NCBI GenBank assembly: GCA_002391065.1
Contig: DGRP01000084.1
Location: 9,664 to 29,001, forward strand
Direction: 5' to 3'
Length of the DNA: 19,338 nt
Source: Ruminococcus sp. UBA4385
GTDB taxonomy: Bacteria > Bacillota_A > Clostridia > Oscillospirales > Ruminococcaceae
A program made the translations under genes and the position numbers. Shown one piece after another: positions 19,287 through 19,338 of the stretch; the first letter of the stretch is position 1; every line of letters begins with the position of its first letter. The notes beneath the pieces were generated by a model. That model ran no database searches, was not told where the DNA came from, and was given only the letters and a program-made list of their open reading frames with translations.

Positions 19287-19338
19287 GCGCTTTTTGAAAT
19301 TTAAAATCCCTAAAAATATTTATATAATTACTTATAAT

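Noticed and set aside
1..19338. tRNA or rRNA genes
   Set aside because: None of the stems has tRNA-like T-loop (GTTCGANNC) and acceptor context, and no conserved rRNA sequence was recognised.

Overview
The window looks like chromosome of a low-GC gut or rumen Firmicute, most likely a Ruminococcus-type member of the Oscillospiraceae. This rests on strong AGGAGG-like ribosome binding sites, near-consensus TTGACA/TATAAT promoters, AAG/GAG/AGA-rich codon use, a surface protein built of aromatic glucan-binding-type repeats, a Thr-rich-linker transglutaminase, the DUF3343 plus EGGT-type class V aminotransferase pair, and an IS200 transposase of the kind common in gut Clostridia. The genus call is inference; no rRNA or tRNA gene is present to test it.

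Left part (1-7750), core genes. A small DivIVA-motif protein is divergent from an operon of a DUF445 membrane protein and DprA. That operon meets mgtE (Mg2+ channel, minus strand) at a shared terminator. mgtE has a leader of about 245 nt with a perfect promoter, a 5' stem-loop, a 20-codon leader ORF whose stop codon lies inside an intrinsic terminator, and an 8-bp competing antiterminator pairing: a candidate attenuator that does not look like an M-box. Next comes a 741-residue membrane-anchored cell-wall-binding-repeat protein, then the DUF3343/aminotransferase pair (probable sulfur or selenium handling).

Middle (7789-9092), a cassette. One foreign-looking gene with its own promoter sits between hairpins and is bounded by 36-37 bp imperfect inverted repeats (14 bp perfect at the inner end). 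It has no transposase, so it resembles a mobile insertion cassette. Beyond it (9100-14160, all minus strand) are a flavodoxin-fold oxidoreductase, an M15 carboxypeptidase, an L,D-transpeptidase, a transglutaminase-domain protein and a 2[4Fe-4S] ferredoxin. Several of these point to cell envelope and peptidoglycan remodelling.

Right part (14330-19338), accessory. An IS200-type element (TnpA only, with a long structured right end) lies beside an operon that reads leftward from a consensus promoter at 19258-19286: four small mostly acidic proteins of unknown function, a ClpP-like protease with intact catalytic triad, an unlisted 52-residue protein, and a VirD4/TraG-like ATPase without membrane segments. 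By eye, three of the four small proteins share a common segment and look like divergent tandem paralogs. The operon resembles a conjugative or integrative element module, but no relaxase, integrase or other transfer gene is visible, and its function is undescribed as far as I can tell. This operon, the mgtE leader and the inverted-repeat cassette are the most interesting items.
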